Shown here piece after piece: positions 21,541 to 32,849 of a stretch of 64,000 nucleotides of DNA. Position numbers and translations under genes: made by a program. The DNA comes from Phytophthora sp. 'mugwort' (lineage: Eukaryota; Oomycota; Peronosporomycetes; Peronosporales; Peronosporaceae), in the NCBI GenBank assembly GCA_033558025.1, contig JAUCEF010000014.1:3348001-3412000 (forward strand). Reading direction: 5' to 3'. Numbering within the stretch: the stretch's first letter is position 1; each line of letters begins with the position of its first letter. Below the pieces are notes generated by a model, which worked only from the letters and a program-made list of their open reading frames with translations, made no database searches and had not been told where the DNA came from.

Positions 21541-23892
21541 AAGCACCTTGAGCAGGTGGCGGGATCTTAGTATAGTGGCGTCGTATGGAATATCTACAGT
21601 GTCAAACAGATAACTCTCCACAACGCCAACACGAGCACTCCGCAGATGCTGTCACCTACTTGCTGAAATTACCTGCTGACATCCCTGGGTCAGCGCTTCG
21701 TTTTTGGGAGTATGGGCAAGAAAACGCTTTTGAAATCATCATCAACTAAGTCGATCGTATCCTTGTCGTTGCGCGGATTCATGACCGTATACACTTACGT
21801 CTTAGACTGATACGAGACCGCACCAATGGTTCATGTTCATCCACAGAAATCCAACAATCTGGTCGTCGCTGGTCCCGACAATTTTGTGCTCTTTGAGACA
21901 TTTAACTTTTCATCGTCACTTCCAATTGTCGTTAACTGAGTAGCGAACATGTTTGCACTTCGTGCTTGCGGTCGACCGTTTTTGCATCAGCGCAGATGAT
22001 AAACATTGCTGTTGTCATTGAAACAGCTTCTGCCCCTTCGTAAACCAGACGGAGCAACACCCCCTCTTCGTCGTATTCCAGGTAAATTGGCTAGACAAAT
22101 GCAAACATCTTCCGGGTTCCGCCGCCGATCAGAGACCCCAGCAGAGCTTCTTTCACATCAACTTCTTTAATCCACTGGATACATTCTTGAATCATTCGGG
22201 ATGCATTTCTTATTCCGTGCCATCCTCCTATGGTTTATATGTAGTTACCAGTTATTTTGAGGTAAACAGTCCAGGGAACCTGCTGGAATTTCAGCAGTTC
22301 TGCTTGTTTTTGTTCTCTGTATTCGCTTCAACATTTTCCTATCAAGTAAATGCAATGCTCCACCAAGTCAGGTGGAAGCGTAATGCTGCATGCATTAGAA
22401 TTTTGTTGGCGGCTCCTAAGCTAAAGCTGGGACAGCTACACATAGGTGCGGTAACTCGTCCACAGTTTGGATTTTGGAAAGCACAGAGAACGGATGTACG
22501 TTGCCATACATTGAGCTGTATGTTACCGTGTCGTTGTCGAAATGACGCTCAATCCCTGCTAAAATTTAAGGCCTTACTCGACATGAGGTCTCGCTTCATG
22601 GATCAAAGCTGTGATCTACTTAATATTTTTCCGTTCAAATTGACGATGGTGAAGCGTCCGACGGGGCTGTCCAGGAGGTTTCACTCAAAGCCGTGATCTG
22701 CTTAATATTTTTCCGTTCGAATTGACGATGGCGAAGCGTCAAACTGGGCCCTCCAGGAGGTTTCACTGTCCAACTAACGCACCAGAGTCTTGGTCTTCTC
22801 ATCAGTTCCGGTTATTTTCCACTCTTTGAGCCTTCGGGATCAGAACCATTGCTGTTGCTGTCGCCATCGACATCTACGATTTCAGGGACTGCAGTTGGCT
22901 CACGCACCTCGCCACTTTCACAGGAACGGTCGCCAGCTTCACAGTTCTTTGTGCCAGTTGTGGCATCAGTGCTGTCTTCTCCCTTCCCATCTTCTATTGG
23001 GAGAGCCCGCCGTCTTGGAATAGTTTGAGTTTCAACTTGTGGTCCAGATTCTGATCCACTTTTGTAGCGGAGGTTGTGGCTCGGATTGTGGTGATTATGG
23101 CTCTATTTGAGGACGTAATATCTTGGGCTGTGGAGATTCCTTCAAGCACTGCACATGCCTTCTCGATCCCAGCAGCATCACACCGCGCCAACACATCAGC
23201 GAGCTGGACTTCCAGCTGAAGTGCCTTGCGGAAGAGGGACGTCCAGTACGTGCTGATTGTATCCGACAGTCCTCGTGCTTTTCATTGCTTCCAGACATAT
23301 TTTAGACTGCATTTTAGGCCGCACCTGATACCTCAAGACATACGCGTTCTCCGTGAACCCACTTACTTTCCACTCATGATTCACAAAATGTTCCAACATG
23401 TTTGCGGAGTTGAATCGCCATCGGTACGTAATGAATTCAAACGGAGTCAATTTCGTTGCTGGTGCAGCTTCCTTAAGTACATGCGGCGATGACACGGGAG
23501 CTTCCAAGCATAGTGTGTGAGGCCCACGTCGCGGTATCCACCATACATGACGAATTCGCGCTCGAGATTAAAAATCTGTCATGGGTTTGGGTCTGCACGT
23601 TATAAAACGTTTTGATAAACATCAAACGCATGCCTACATACAATCTACGCAAGCCTAGCAAGCTCCGGAACGTGTGATTTACCATATCAATCACTCGTCC
23701 GACCCGTGACACCATAGTCCTTGTACTTGGTTCTCCAAACCCAAACGTCAACGTCTCGTCCAATTCAGCTTCCCTTTCTACAATCGTTTTAACTTCTGTC
23801 AAGACGTCATGTACCCATGTACCACTAAATAATGCAGTCAACGCCACTAAGACGCCACCGCAATGAAGCCATGGTGTGGGTACCACACACAT
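21540..23892 (-). pseudogene. Transposon gene with Ulp1-like (C48) C-terminus, decayed
   Basis: Minus strand. The longest open parts are 23892-23473 (139 codons) and 23507-23196 (103 codons); a helical piece with ALQLEVQLADVLARCDAAGIEKA continues at 23220-23000, then an acidic Ser/Asn-rich linker. Near 21850 a segment reads FLWMNMNHWCGLVSV, and near 21660 QVGDSICGVLVLALW: these match the His and Cys contexts of Ulp1/SENP-type cysteine peptidases. The pieces are split by several stops and frame changes, and the linkage of the N-terminal part to the peptidase part is inference from order and strand. Such Ulp1 genes are carried by MULE-type and other transposons; substrate unknown. Confidence 0.4.
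22605..22768. repeat. 82-bp tandem duplication
   Basis: Two adjacent copies, 22605-22686 and 22687-22768, share AAAGC(T/C)GTGATCT and TTAATATTTTTCCGTTC and differ at about nine positions, so the duplication is not recent. It lies within the decayed Ulp1-type gene. Confidence 0.9.
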
Positions 23893-23904
23893 GATTTAAG
23901 GACC

Positions 23905-24023
23905 TCATATCCCCAATAGGATAACATCTAGGATACTTTATAGGTTACTTACAGTTAGTATGTAGACGCATTAAGGGAGATCACCTTTATACATATTCAG
24001 TTTTATATCTACCTAATTTGGTA
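23905..24023 (+). repeat. LTR, left part (split by insertion)
   Basis: This stretch matches the middle of the 367-bp LTR at 50512-50878 (shared blocks AATAGGATAACATCTAG and TTAGTATGTAGACGCATTAA). It stops at ...TTTGGTA, and the continuation of the same LTR is found at 26940-27048. The first third of the LTR is missing. Confidence 0.75.
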
Positions 24024-26939
24024 CATGTATTATGCGTTCCATTCAAAATTTCCATGTGCGGTTCTTCAAATTAACCGCCCAGCAATCGACCAACCTGTAT
24101 AATTCAAAATAAATCATGCGGTTGTGAGAGGTTTTCTGTGCACAACGACGCATACGCGGCACTAACGAAGGCAACATGGTCGGAGAAGATGAAGGGGCTA
24201 CTATTGATGTCGCTAATTTCACCCGCACTCAATTAGATGAGCCACCAGGAGCCCGTGTGTCACCCAACACCGACACCTAATGAGACAAAGCTTCGATACC
24301 CGCGTATCTCCGTCGACAGGCCCACGACGAACACCCGCTCGAAGGAAGCCACCATTAATGTCATCTCCACACGTGCGTATATCTCCGTACCCTTTGCTGA
24401 TCGGATAATCTACATCACCTTCAGCACCGCCTACGCGTCAGCGGGCTCGTGGACGCTTCGTCATTGGATTCGGAGCAGCACCGGCTACAACTGATAGTCC
24501 AGCCAATCGGCAAGTATACTGTCAGGAAGATAGACGCATACGGCAGATTATTGGAGGACGTTTTGATGCAGATGAAGCTACTTTCAGTGATATATTGCAC
24601 AAACTTTGGGAGAAGTTTAGCCGTCCTGTTAAGGGGAAGGCCGCGAAGCAGGATGACTCTTGGTCAATCTAAAGTCCCTCTGAGTCGGCGTTGCGCAGGG
24701 TCATGTAATTTAAGTGGTATCAGCACATCGTTCCAACAATAAAACAGAGCAAGCCTGGAATCGTTGGGTTGCTTCCCTGCGAGGGAGACAGTAAAGCTAA
24801 CGATCTATGAGTACGGACTCGCTATTTCGAACGCGTGAGCCATGAGGAGTTACTGGCAGCCTGTATCCGTCCAGAGCATACCGATCATTCAGGGGTTGCG
24901 ACAGAGGTTACAATTCGTGAGGTAGTGGATCAGCTGCGAGATATTGGGGGGGGCAACATATCAAGGACGTGCGGTTGGGTGGCGAATGTTGGCGAACGAC
25001 ATAGTAAGGAACCGGAATCGTTCGACTTGGGATGCTGCTGTCCTAGACCCCCAACGGCCAGAGTCGAACGCTACTTCGGACTGTCGATTTGCAAATTGAG
25101 CAGCACTTGTCGGACCTCACTAGGTCAGCATGCTTGGCGCTTAACTGCGTTAATGCGTCAATGAAAGCCAACATGCAACTCAACAAGAATTGGGAGGCAT
25201 TTGGACAGCGTCTGGGAAACCAGCGGCAAAATTTAGCAGTGTGCAAAACTATTATCGAGGGGTTCCTTGATGATATCCCTCTACCAACCATGACCGATGG
25301 ATTGATCTGCGCTCAAGACTGGAAGACGCTGAGGACACCGAACACCGAGCGTAGTTTATTACTGCTAGAGTTCGTGATTAGCCTAACTTTCAGTTTTTTT
25401 TTAATCTGCCTCGCTAAAAAAATTAAGTGTTCCCCCATCAGCATAATTCACTTGCAACAAGTTGCTCTCAAAACCAGGCACCTTCCGATTCTCCTTTACA
25501 TGGGCCGAAATGTCCCTGTACTTCCAGCCACAGTGATCGAGGACCTTCGCCATATTGAACTGCTCAAATGTTTCCACCACAAACGGCAGCAGATCGGTGC
25601 CACTAGTCTCGACGTAGTACCGCTGAAAGGATCTCTTAATGTAGCTGAACATAAACTTGATAGGGTTGAAGAATGGGCAGTAAGATGGAAGAAATAAATG
25701 AACAATGCCTAAACTGCGCAGGAAGGGAACGATTTCGCGGTGTCGGCGAATCGAAGCTCCATCTAGTATTCACAACGAATTCGAACCAGGATACTTACGC
25801 ACATTTCCTCTCACTGAGTATGCAAAGCCAATGCAGCACTTGACGAATTCGACGCGATCGAACGTTCCTTTAGTGTCAAAAAAGTCGAGGACACCATTAA
25901 CACCTATAGAGGCCAATCCAACACAGAAACCCTCGGCTTCCTCTGAACGACTCCACGAATTGCAATTGTCTGTCATTTAGGCGAATATTCTCGCTTCCTG
26001 ATCATTCCACGGTTATCGAATGACAATTCGTCTAGGAAGATGAGATTGCTGCAGCACCAGTTGACCTGGCTCCAGCTCCTCCATAAAATCGAAACACATC
26101 CTGCTCCTTGGTTTGCATTGCTCTCCGTTCGAGTACTTTTCGGGTAAGGCCACAGTTGTGAGTTATGCGCCACACATACGACTTTGAAATGCTGATTTGA
26201 TGTGCGCGTAGGAAGGTATCTTGAGCTTCATCCAAGTAGTTAAGTGGCTACACAGTGAAGAAGTTGCACAAATTGTGTCGGTGCGCGGCTGAAAAAAAAA
26301 AACATGCTGCCGGAGCTTGTGCGAACCCGTTGATAGGTTCCAGTTGCTTCGTAAATGCTGATCCACTTTCCATTTGTTTTCACCGACTTATGATAGATGT
26401 GTGAAAGCTTTCCACGCGATAATACAAGACAGTAAAAAAACGTAGAGGCAGTGAAGGACAGTATTTGGATGGGCATGGTGCCTCGTGACTGCTTCGTCCA
26501 TCTTTTTTCTGCTAAATTAATTCAATGGACGGGCCCACAGTTGCTCAACAGCGGAACTAATTTAACAACACAAACATAGAGCGTTAGGAAGTCACCACGA
26601 GCATTACTACATACACTAGACGTACCATACGCGCTCTCAGGCAGCTGTGCTCTCTCTTTGATGACAACGATTGCAGTAGATGGAGGGGTCCTTCGCGTCG
26701 TGGACGTTCTGAACGCTTATGTAGACATGCAACACTCGATATGGCGCCTGGTCAGCAGCTACATGGATGAAGCAGTGTCACCTGTCTGGGTGCCGTGGCA
26801 AGCTGCAAGGGCTCTTGTGATCGTATAACAGGCTGCTGGGGTTGTCAGGGAAATGATTTTAGCCAATCAAAGTCAGAGGGTGATCTGTTGTCGGTTTGGT
26901 CAGCAGCCCGGAAATGGAAAATTTAGACGGGATTCACAA
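24024..26939 (-). mobile_element. Tc1/mariner-type (IS630) transposon inserted in an LTR
   Basis: A 2.9-kb insertion interrupts the LTR between GGTA (24020-24023) and TACCAG (26940-26945); the uninterrupted LTR at 50512-50878 reads GGTAACAG at this point. The duplicated TA is the signature of Tc1/mariner transposition. The ends are imperfect inverted repeats sharing AAAATTTCCAT (24044-24054) and its counterpart near 26912-26921. The transposase lies on the minus strand at 26366-25401; the left 1.3 kb holds no clear gene. Confidence 0.7.
25401..26366 (-). pseudogene. DDE_3-type transposase with Lys in place of the last catalytic residue
   Basis: Minus strand. A helix-turn-helix stretch (SKSYVWRITHNCGLTRKVLERRAM) is followed by the catalytic blocks: FLDELSFDNRGM (first Asp), ILDGASIRRHREIV (second Asp) and CPFFNPIKFMFSYIKR. 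In the family the last block is NPIE, so the third acidic residue is replaced by Lys here. A TGA at 25770-25772 stands where a Trp codon is expected just before ILDGAS, and at least two frame changes occur upstream. The product would have been the cut-and-paste enzyme of the surrounding element; it is inactive on three counts. Confidence 0.8.
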
Positions 26940-27048
26940 TACCAGCCCCTTCAGACCAGGGACTTGTGAAATGCCGTTCACTGAGATTTTGTATACTCTC
27001 TGGAAGTTACACGTCCTGTGCGCAATTGGTTGTGTGTTCCGCCACAGT
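26940..27048 (+). repeat. LTR, right part (split by insertion)
   Basis: Continues the LTR begun at 23905: GTGAAATGCCGTTCACTGAG, TTTGTATACTCTC and GTCCTGTGCGCAA match 50800-50860, ending CCGCCACA before TTGGT, the usual primer-site start. Internal retrotransposon sequence is not recognisable to the right. Confidence 0.75.
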
Positions 27049-27534
27049 TGGTCAATATACGATATAGTGATTTGCTGTGTGGGGTTGTTGGCGTGTGAAT
27101 ACGTGAACTATGGATGATGTGCCAGATCTGCAATATCTACGTAGTATTTGGGGTTCTGGCTAACGTGTCTGTTGGTAACGGCATGGGTTGTGTTATCTCA
27201 AAACCAGAGGTATCTCAGCGAGTCCCAGTGGTTCCCGAACCTCTCCTGTTTTTTCTTCTTGCTGGTCTGTCCAACGGCTCGCGATATGAAAGGAGCAATT
27301 GTAAGATGATCTTTTTGTGAATTCGGGGTTACCTCGGTCTATCCATTAGTGATCTTGTAAGCTATTGGGTTTAAGAACGTCATTTCTAGCTTCTAACCCC
27401 AAGGACTGGTGAAAACACGGGATAGCTAGTACAGCTATCATTTCCACACGTCATGTCTGTTCAAGGCAAAACAACAACGCATACATTTGTCTTGCTGATA
27501 CAAAATCTGCTCGATTCGATGGTGCACCAATTTC

Positions 27535-28359
27535 ATGGAACCAAATGATGACGTCGTGGTTTTCATTCTAGTCGGTAGATTGGTTGACTGTAAATCGACC
27601 GAAATCGCAAACGCACTTGAGTTCACTAGTAGCGGTTGTCAGAGCTGGATACAAGTCTTGCTTCCAAGAATGATCCGACTACCTCATTGGACAAAACGTT
27701 CTTATATTCCAAGCGATCTCATTCAGATCGGCTTGGAATCCAAGAGGCTAGTAGCACATCAAAACACGAACGAAGATAGCAAAATGAGCGGGAAGACAAT
27801 GCGCAGCAAGAGAAAGCCCACCTTCTGGGTCCGCGATGGAGTGAACGACTGCAAGTCTTCTCTGTCGGTCGTGTTGGATTGGCTCTCAACCGAGACGAAC
27901 TACAACAAGTGGAGGGGTAGCGACCGCAACAACGGCAACACAAAAGAGGCCTTGCTGAAGAAATCGTGGCAGAGCTGCACGCTGTTAGGATCATGCATCG
28001 TGTCACAGGTGACGTTCGTGAAAAAAATAAGCACAATTGAGAAGCAATTTCAGGGGGCTGTTGACTTCCAGGCGCAAACTGGCGCCGGTATCACGAGCGA
28101 ATCAATCCTCCGCTGTGAGATACTCAAGCGCTGTCCCTATTTCTACCAGCTCACTGCTGTATTCGAATCCCGTATATCGGCCCGCCCTCGTGTTACATCG
28201 GATGACATCGACGAGGAGGAGTCTTCCGATAGGTCTAGTGCTATCGTTCAACAAAGTGAGAAGCGTCGTGTTAGCTCTCGACGGAGATGGCGTCGACGCA
28301 AATCGACAAAGGACAGATCCAGTGGAGAAGTTGCTGGCCCAACAGGGTATGGCCTGTAA
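27535..28359 (+). CDS. SANT/Myb-like DNA-binding protein of transposon origin
   Basis: 274 codons open. The core, about residues 95-215, has VLDWLSTETNYNKWRG, AL-KKSW and ILKRCPYFYQLTAVFESR, the pattern of a Trp-anchored SANT/Myb-like module common in transposon-linked oomycete proteins. A basic, Arg/Ser-rich tail follows (RRRWRRRKSTKDR). After the stop a coiled-coil continuation (KEDRNNRESAQVDVKLALKR) lies in other frames to about 28600, so the ancestral protein was longer and this copy is frameshifted near 28300. Neighbours are Harbinger-type transposase pieces, whose second protein is usually of this class. It binds DNA by inference only. The start at 27535 is simply the first Met. Confidence 0.5.
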   Translation: MEPNDDVVVFILVGRLVDCKSTEIANALEFTSSGCQSWIQVLLPRMIRLPHWTKRSYIPSDLIQIGLESKRLVAHQNTNEDSKMSGKTMRSKRKPTFWVRDGVNDCKSSLSVVLDWLSTETNYNKWRGSDRNNGNTKEALLKKSWQSCTLLGSCIVSQVTFVKKISTIEKQFQGAVDFQAQTGAGITSESILRCEILKRCPYFYQLTAVFESRISARPRVTSDDIDEEESSDRSSAIVQQSEKRRVSSRRRWRRRKSTKDRSSGEVAGPTGYGL

Positions 28360-28694
28360 ACTCAGAGCGAAAAACACTAGCCGTATGCTGCAGCTCCTAC
28401 GAGATCAAGCTGGATCTCAAGCATCGCAAGGAAGACAGAAATAACAGAGAAAGCGCCCAAGTCGATGTTAAGTTAGCTCTGAAAAGAGTGTAGCTCGAGG
28501 ATGCGCAGCGTGAATCAGTAGAGCAGCTACTGCTTACACGCAAAAAACCTGCTGAACAACGGAGTCTCCGTCGCTGAAGTAGACCGCCTACTTGCTCCTT
28601 TGCCGTAATTAAAACATCATCTGGCCAACAAGGTTCGAGAGCTAAAACGCTTTGTCGAAGGCTAAGTCTCGCCGGAAATCACGCCGTGTATATG

Positions 28695-30053
28695 CTATCG
28701 CACCACGGAGGTCGAGGGGTCATGATATTCATCCAATTCATCAACAGCACCAGGTTCAGGGTTCAATCCAGTCATTTGGGGTAGTATCAGTGATCGCCGT
28801 GTTATGCAGAATAATACATACCTGAATCGACGCGATGATGAATTTGATTTCTTTTCGTTTCGCAGCGAAGACAGGATTTTTCGTAGCAGAGGAAATCGGC
28901 CTTTGAGCATTCCGATGCAGTGATTAACACGGATCCGAATTTTTGGTTAGGCCCTTCTTGAAGTAGGTTTCGTTGGTATCGAGCTGACCACCTGATGAGA
29001 TTTTAAAAGCGGGAACTAGCACACGTGGAGTCTGGTACGCAGAATCACCGAGCAAATATTAATCGTCTGCAAAATATTGATCTTTGATCAGCGCAACCTT
29101 GCAATTCCTCGAAACCCTGTTGTCGCTGCCTGGAGGAACCAGGCCACCCCACGTTTTCATACCGGATACGGCACATATCGACACAAAGTGCCAACCCGTT
29201 AATAGCATTAGAAGCCTTACTTGAAAAATACTCTTGCCATGATCCTGAGGCGGGTCAGCAACGGAGAAAGTGTAACGTCAACCAAACCAGTACAATTAAG
29301 CAACCTTGTAGCCTTCTTGATTCTTGTGGAGAGCTCTCGTCGTTCGACCGCATCGGACCACTTGATCACGTCACTTCGGAAGGTATTCAGAGCCCGGATA
29401 TTCCTCTTTGGTAGTAGATCTTCGGATGTATGTCAGCCAACCGACAGAAAATCAGCTGAACGTCCTTCGCCGTCCGTAGACCCCAGCATCTTCAGAAGAC
29501 CCAAAAGATGCACCTCCACGCTCACTTTTTGCTGTTTCCTTGTAGTGCTTTTGAACGCTATGTGATTCGAGATGAGGTTAAGAACTGTAGGAAGTACGGT
29601 CGAGACAGTCGGAACTGAAACTTGAACTCAGATTCAGGCATGTCGCTGAGGTAAACTTCTGGAGGGGGGACGCGGAACACGATGGCGAGGAGTGAGATAT
29701 CGCTTGGCCTTCAGGACAAAATACAGAGTGGCAAGTTTGTTTTGCGCTTCATCTGCACTAGAGCCTTCGTCATCGTGATCAAGTGCATTCTTCCGGAGCC
29801 TTCGAACTGCACTCAGTATTCTAGTCTTTCGACTGTTAGTTGGCATCTTGCAGACTGAGCTGAAAGGTCGCGCACCTTGGATTGAGCTTGGAGTCCAAGC
29901 TTTGGACAGGCAGTCCGGGTTGGGGAGCAGGCAATTGGCTAAAACGGAAGCTTGGGACCATGGCTTGTATCTGACAGCACTATTTTCATCTCTTAACAAC
30001 GTAATCGGACTCAAAGGAAACCTCTGTACCATATGGAATGGCTTTCCAGACAA
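28695..30053 (-). pseudogene. PIF/Harbinger-like transposase, heavily decayed
   Basis: Minus-strand fragments in rotating frames. There is an N-terminal helical leader (RKTRILSAVRRLRKNALDHDD, about 29840-29760), then EFKFQFRLSRPYFLQFL-like sequence near 29640, WPGSSRQRQ near 29130, and the distal block HCIGMLKGRFPLLRKI near 28910-28860, which corresponds to the E-containing terminal helix of DDE_Tnp_4 proteins (F-G-x-L-K-x-R-F). Stops occur roughly every 100 bases. Identification rests on the last block and the spacing; moderate confidence. Confidence 0.45.
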
Positions 30054-30254
30054 CTTGAAGAGTTGTATTGATCAATTCAACCCATGTTGATGATCGGCAA
30101 TGGGTGGATTCAGAAAATAGCGCAAATCCTGAGCGCGTAGAAATTTGTGGTCCAAGATGCGATGACCTAACCGCAGATTTGTGTCTGCATTTCCGAGCGG
30201 CCAGCACGGCAAGGTACCAAATAAATCACTCAAACTATCGATAACTACCGGTGA

Positions 30255-31283
30255 ATGAAGCAATTGGTTGGCTCGGGCCTTTCAATTGCGGGGATGGACA
30301 TGAAGGCGGTGACCGCAGCAAGAGAGGTTGCGCGGCGGATGCTGTTGTTGCTGCTTCTACTCAGAAGCAGTATCAAGGAAAGCAACTACCTCACTGTAGC
30401 TGGTCTACATGATCCTCTCGACTTGGCATGGCAGCGACTCTACGACAAAGGCGTGTCAGATAGCGTTGTTGCAACGGTATCCGTGCCGCCGGCCTCGTTC
30501 GAGGAGCTTCTGGCTGAATTTGCCAAGTTTTACAAGCTCAAGTGGCGACTCGGACAGCGCGGTCGCCCTCCAAAACTGTGTTTCCGGCTGCTGGTCTCGG
30601 TTGCGTACTACACTTCTACACGACAGCGGTAGAGCTGAAGACGCTGTGTGAAATATTCGACGTCCCGCCGTCAACTATGTCCAACGTTCTTGATCATGCG
30701 TTGGTTGCTCTAGAGAAAGCTTTAAACGGACTTCCGGATGCGGTTGTTCACTACCGTATGCAGGAGGTGCGACTGGCGTGGGCAACCACAGTGCAGGCGC
30801 ATGAGCCTTAGTACTATGCTTCAAAGAGCCGTCGGACATTGACTTAAAAATGCACACGACAATGGTAGGTCTCAGGCCTGCGGTATGTTCCCTTCATATT
30901 GACTCATCTATAGTTATGTATGCTAAAGTTGGCTACATTCGGTTCTTGTGACGGGTACACTATGCTACGGCTGTGACGGCACGCTTGTGTGGGCGAAGCA
31001 CAACAGCCCCGGTTCGTGGAATGACGGGGAGATGAGCTTCGCCTTGCAAGTGAAGCTAGCGAACTCACGCATTACCGTGCCGGGTACTGGTGTTGCCGCC
31101 GATACAGCGTTCCCAGTATCCAAAGGAATGCGAGGGCGCATTGTAATATCACTAAAGAATGGCGATCTAGAGCGAGTTCCGGTGAATTGTTGGCTAGGAA
31201 TGCTCGCCATGAGCAATGCAATTACATCGCTTCGACACCCTGCGGAGTGGGGCATGGGTAGTGCCCCACAGTGCTATCGGTAA
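30255..31283 (+). pseudogene. DDE superfamily endonuclease (DDE_Tnp_4-like), broken
   Basis: Plus strand. 30255-30632 holds LHDPLDLAWQRLYDKG and SFEELLAEFAKFYKLKWR, and a frame change leads into TLCEIFDVPPSTMSNVLDHAL (30640-30720). After a degraded 150-base gap, 30948-31283 reads VTGTLCYGCDGTLVWAKHN, PGSWNDGEMSFALQ, AADTAFPVSKGMRGRIV and NAITSLRHPAEWGMGS. These are the classic blocks of oomycete DDE endonucleases: the PGSWND and DTAFP motifs carry the second and a supporting acidic residue, and the AEWGMG helix the Glu. The region of the first Asp is in the degraded gap. A dead copy. Confidence 0.65.
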
Positions 31284-31931
31284 CTACAGCTACCATTGCC
31301 TTTTGATCCTGTCAAACGAGGCAGACGCATCAATAAAATTTACCGCCTTTAAATTTTCGGGTTCGTCAAACGGAAATCAGGCAGATTAGATCGGTCTTTA
31401 TCCAGAAATAGAGCTACTTCTTGTTCTGCATACAGCTAGTCTTGCTTCTTAGAATACCCAGCTAGTAGCTATAAACGCTCCTCGCGCAGCCTCTCGCGGA
31501 GCTTTTCATGATGTTGCTGTCACTCCTCACGCCGCTCGTTGTATAGGCGGCGCTGAGCATCGCGCTCTCGGCGATACTTCATCTCTCTTGCAGCCGCACG
31601 ATCTTCCATAGCAACAAAAAGCCGTGGACCAGTCTGTGTTGTTCTCCGACTCGAGGTTGTCAATCAGGTGATCCACACTTCGTCTTTTACGGGCAGGCTC
31701 GGACAGCAGCTCAGTAGTACCCGCTTGGATCTGCATACCAAGCCGCTCCAGTTCTGCTGCTGTCTTTCCGGTGCGGTTGATACCCGCCTGAAATGTTGAT
31801 GAATTCGTTGAAGCCTGCCAATATCAGATTAAGCTTGAGTTTAGTATGCATCCATCTAAATGATATCAAACTGCGGGAGCTTACCGTTGTGGTGCTACTT
31901 TGAGCATCGCCATTAACATCACTAACACTTG

Positions 31932-32337
31932 CTATCGGTGGGACTTTGAGGATCTGCAGAGACTTCCGGGTGGCAACGCCACAACAAGCGGTAGCGTAGC
32001 GACGGTAGCAACCGGCGAAGCTGTTGCTGAGGGTGGGCTAACCTTGTCCGTGTCGTCCAGCATCAACACGCCGCAGCGCCCTTCGATGAGGCGATAAACG
32101 CGTTTCGCTCGAGCAACATCAGCAGGGCAATTAGGATCCCCTGTAGGCTTGCGCATGTTCTTGAGTGCGTTAACTTCTTCTTGATCGAGTCCACATGACG
32201 GGCAGTAAAACCTCGGGGCAGGCCGGTGTATCGTGGCTGCATGGCATTTCACTGGTTTGCTCCAAAGGGTAGATCTGCTGGATAAGTTCAAGCATGTACA
32301 GCGTCTCCGGTGCTGACCACCCTCTACCCCTCGCCAT
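31932..32337 (-). pseudogene. DUF6818-like SANT-type domain remnant
   Basis: The minus strand starts RGRGWSAPETLYMLELIQ with QIYPLEQTSE, then after a frame change DSIKKK (third frame), ALKNMRKPTGDPNCPADV and ARAKRVYRLIEGR, ending in a Ser/Thr/Ala/Val-rich tail. The KPTGDP-CP-xVxRAK signature is that of a Trp-anchored SANT-like domain (DUF6818, name from memory) frequent in Phytophthora transposon proteins. At least two frame changes. Partner transposase not identified; the DDE gene immediately to the left on the plus strand is a candidate. Confidence 0.5.
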
Positions 32338-32359
32338 CAAATCTGACAATGAACAGAAG

Positions 32360-32734
32360 CTACCAAACAGAATAGCAAGGCACACGCAGTCCAGTCAGGT
32401 TTGGTTGGGCATCACGGTTGAGATCGTACCTTCGTATTCCGCATAGACCGCAAATCCGTCTCCGCAATATTCGAGCGAATTTGTGCCACCCCGTCACTTT
32501 GCTCCAGGATTTGCTGCCAGCCCTGTTTATGATTTGTGCCATTTTCTGAAGGCCCCAATGGTTGTCTGATACATAACCATCATATCTGGAACAATCACAA
32601 ACTGGAGTGTACCAGAAAAATGATACTTTTTCATGAAGTGGCACATCGACGAGCGCAGCACAGACAATGTTTGCTGACGCTGGCGGACATTCCAGATACG
32701 ACCGCCTCAACGCCGGCATCAATGTAGTCTTCAA
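32360..32734 (-). CDS. Hypothetical protein, 124 codons
   Basis: Open minus-strand frame with an aromatic stretch (SFFWYTPVCDCSRYDGY) and a Cys pair CGLCG in a basic context near the end. I do not recognise it. It lies just upstream of the DUF6818-like remnant on the same strand and may be part of the same element. Length alone does not exclude chance. Confidence 0.2.
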   Translation of the reverse strand: MKTTLMPALRRSYLECPPASANIVCAALVDVPLHEKVSFFWYTPVCDCSRYDGYVSDNHWGLQKMAQIINRAGSKSWSKVTGWHKFARILRRRICGLCGIRRYDLNRDAQPNLTGLRVPCYSVW

Positions 32735-32775
32735 GCGCCACTGACGGGCAACTTCCAGCTGGTCAAAAATAACGC

Positions 32776-32849
32776 GGTCAGCTTCCAGCTGGTCAAGAGC
32801 AATATGGACTTGAGAATCATGTTGCTTGTTGACCAGCTGGAAGCTGACC
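32776..32849. repeat. Perfect 21-bp inverted repeat
   Basis: GGTCAGCTTCCAGCTGGTCA(A) at 32776-32796 pairs exactly with its reverse complement at 32829-32849 across a 32-base loop. A further direct copy of CTTCCAGCTGGTCAA lies just before, at 32752-32766. No gene overlaps. Could be a transposon end or a protein-binding palindrome. Confidence 0.85.

Noticed and set aside
22187..22696. 169-codon plus-strand frame
   Set aside because: Overlaps the minus-strand Ulp1-type remnant and the 82-bp duplication; no motif and no splice support.
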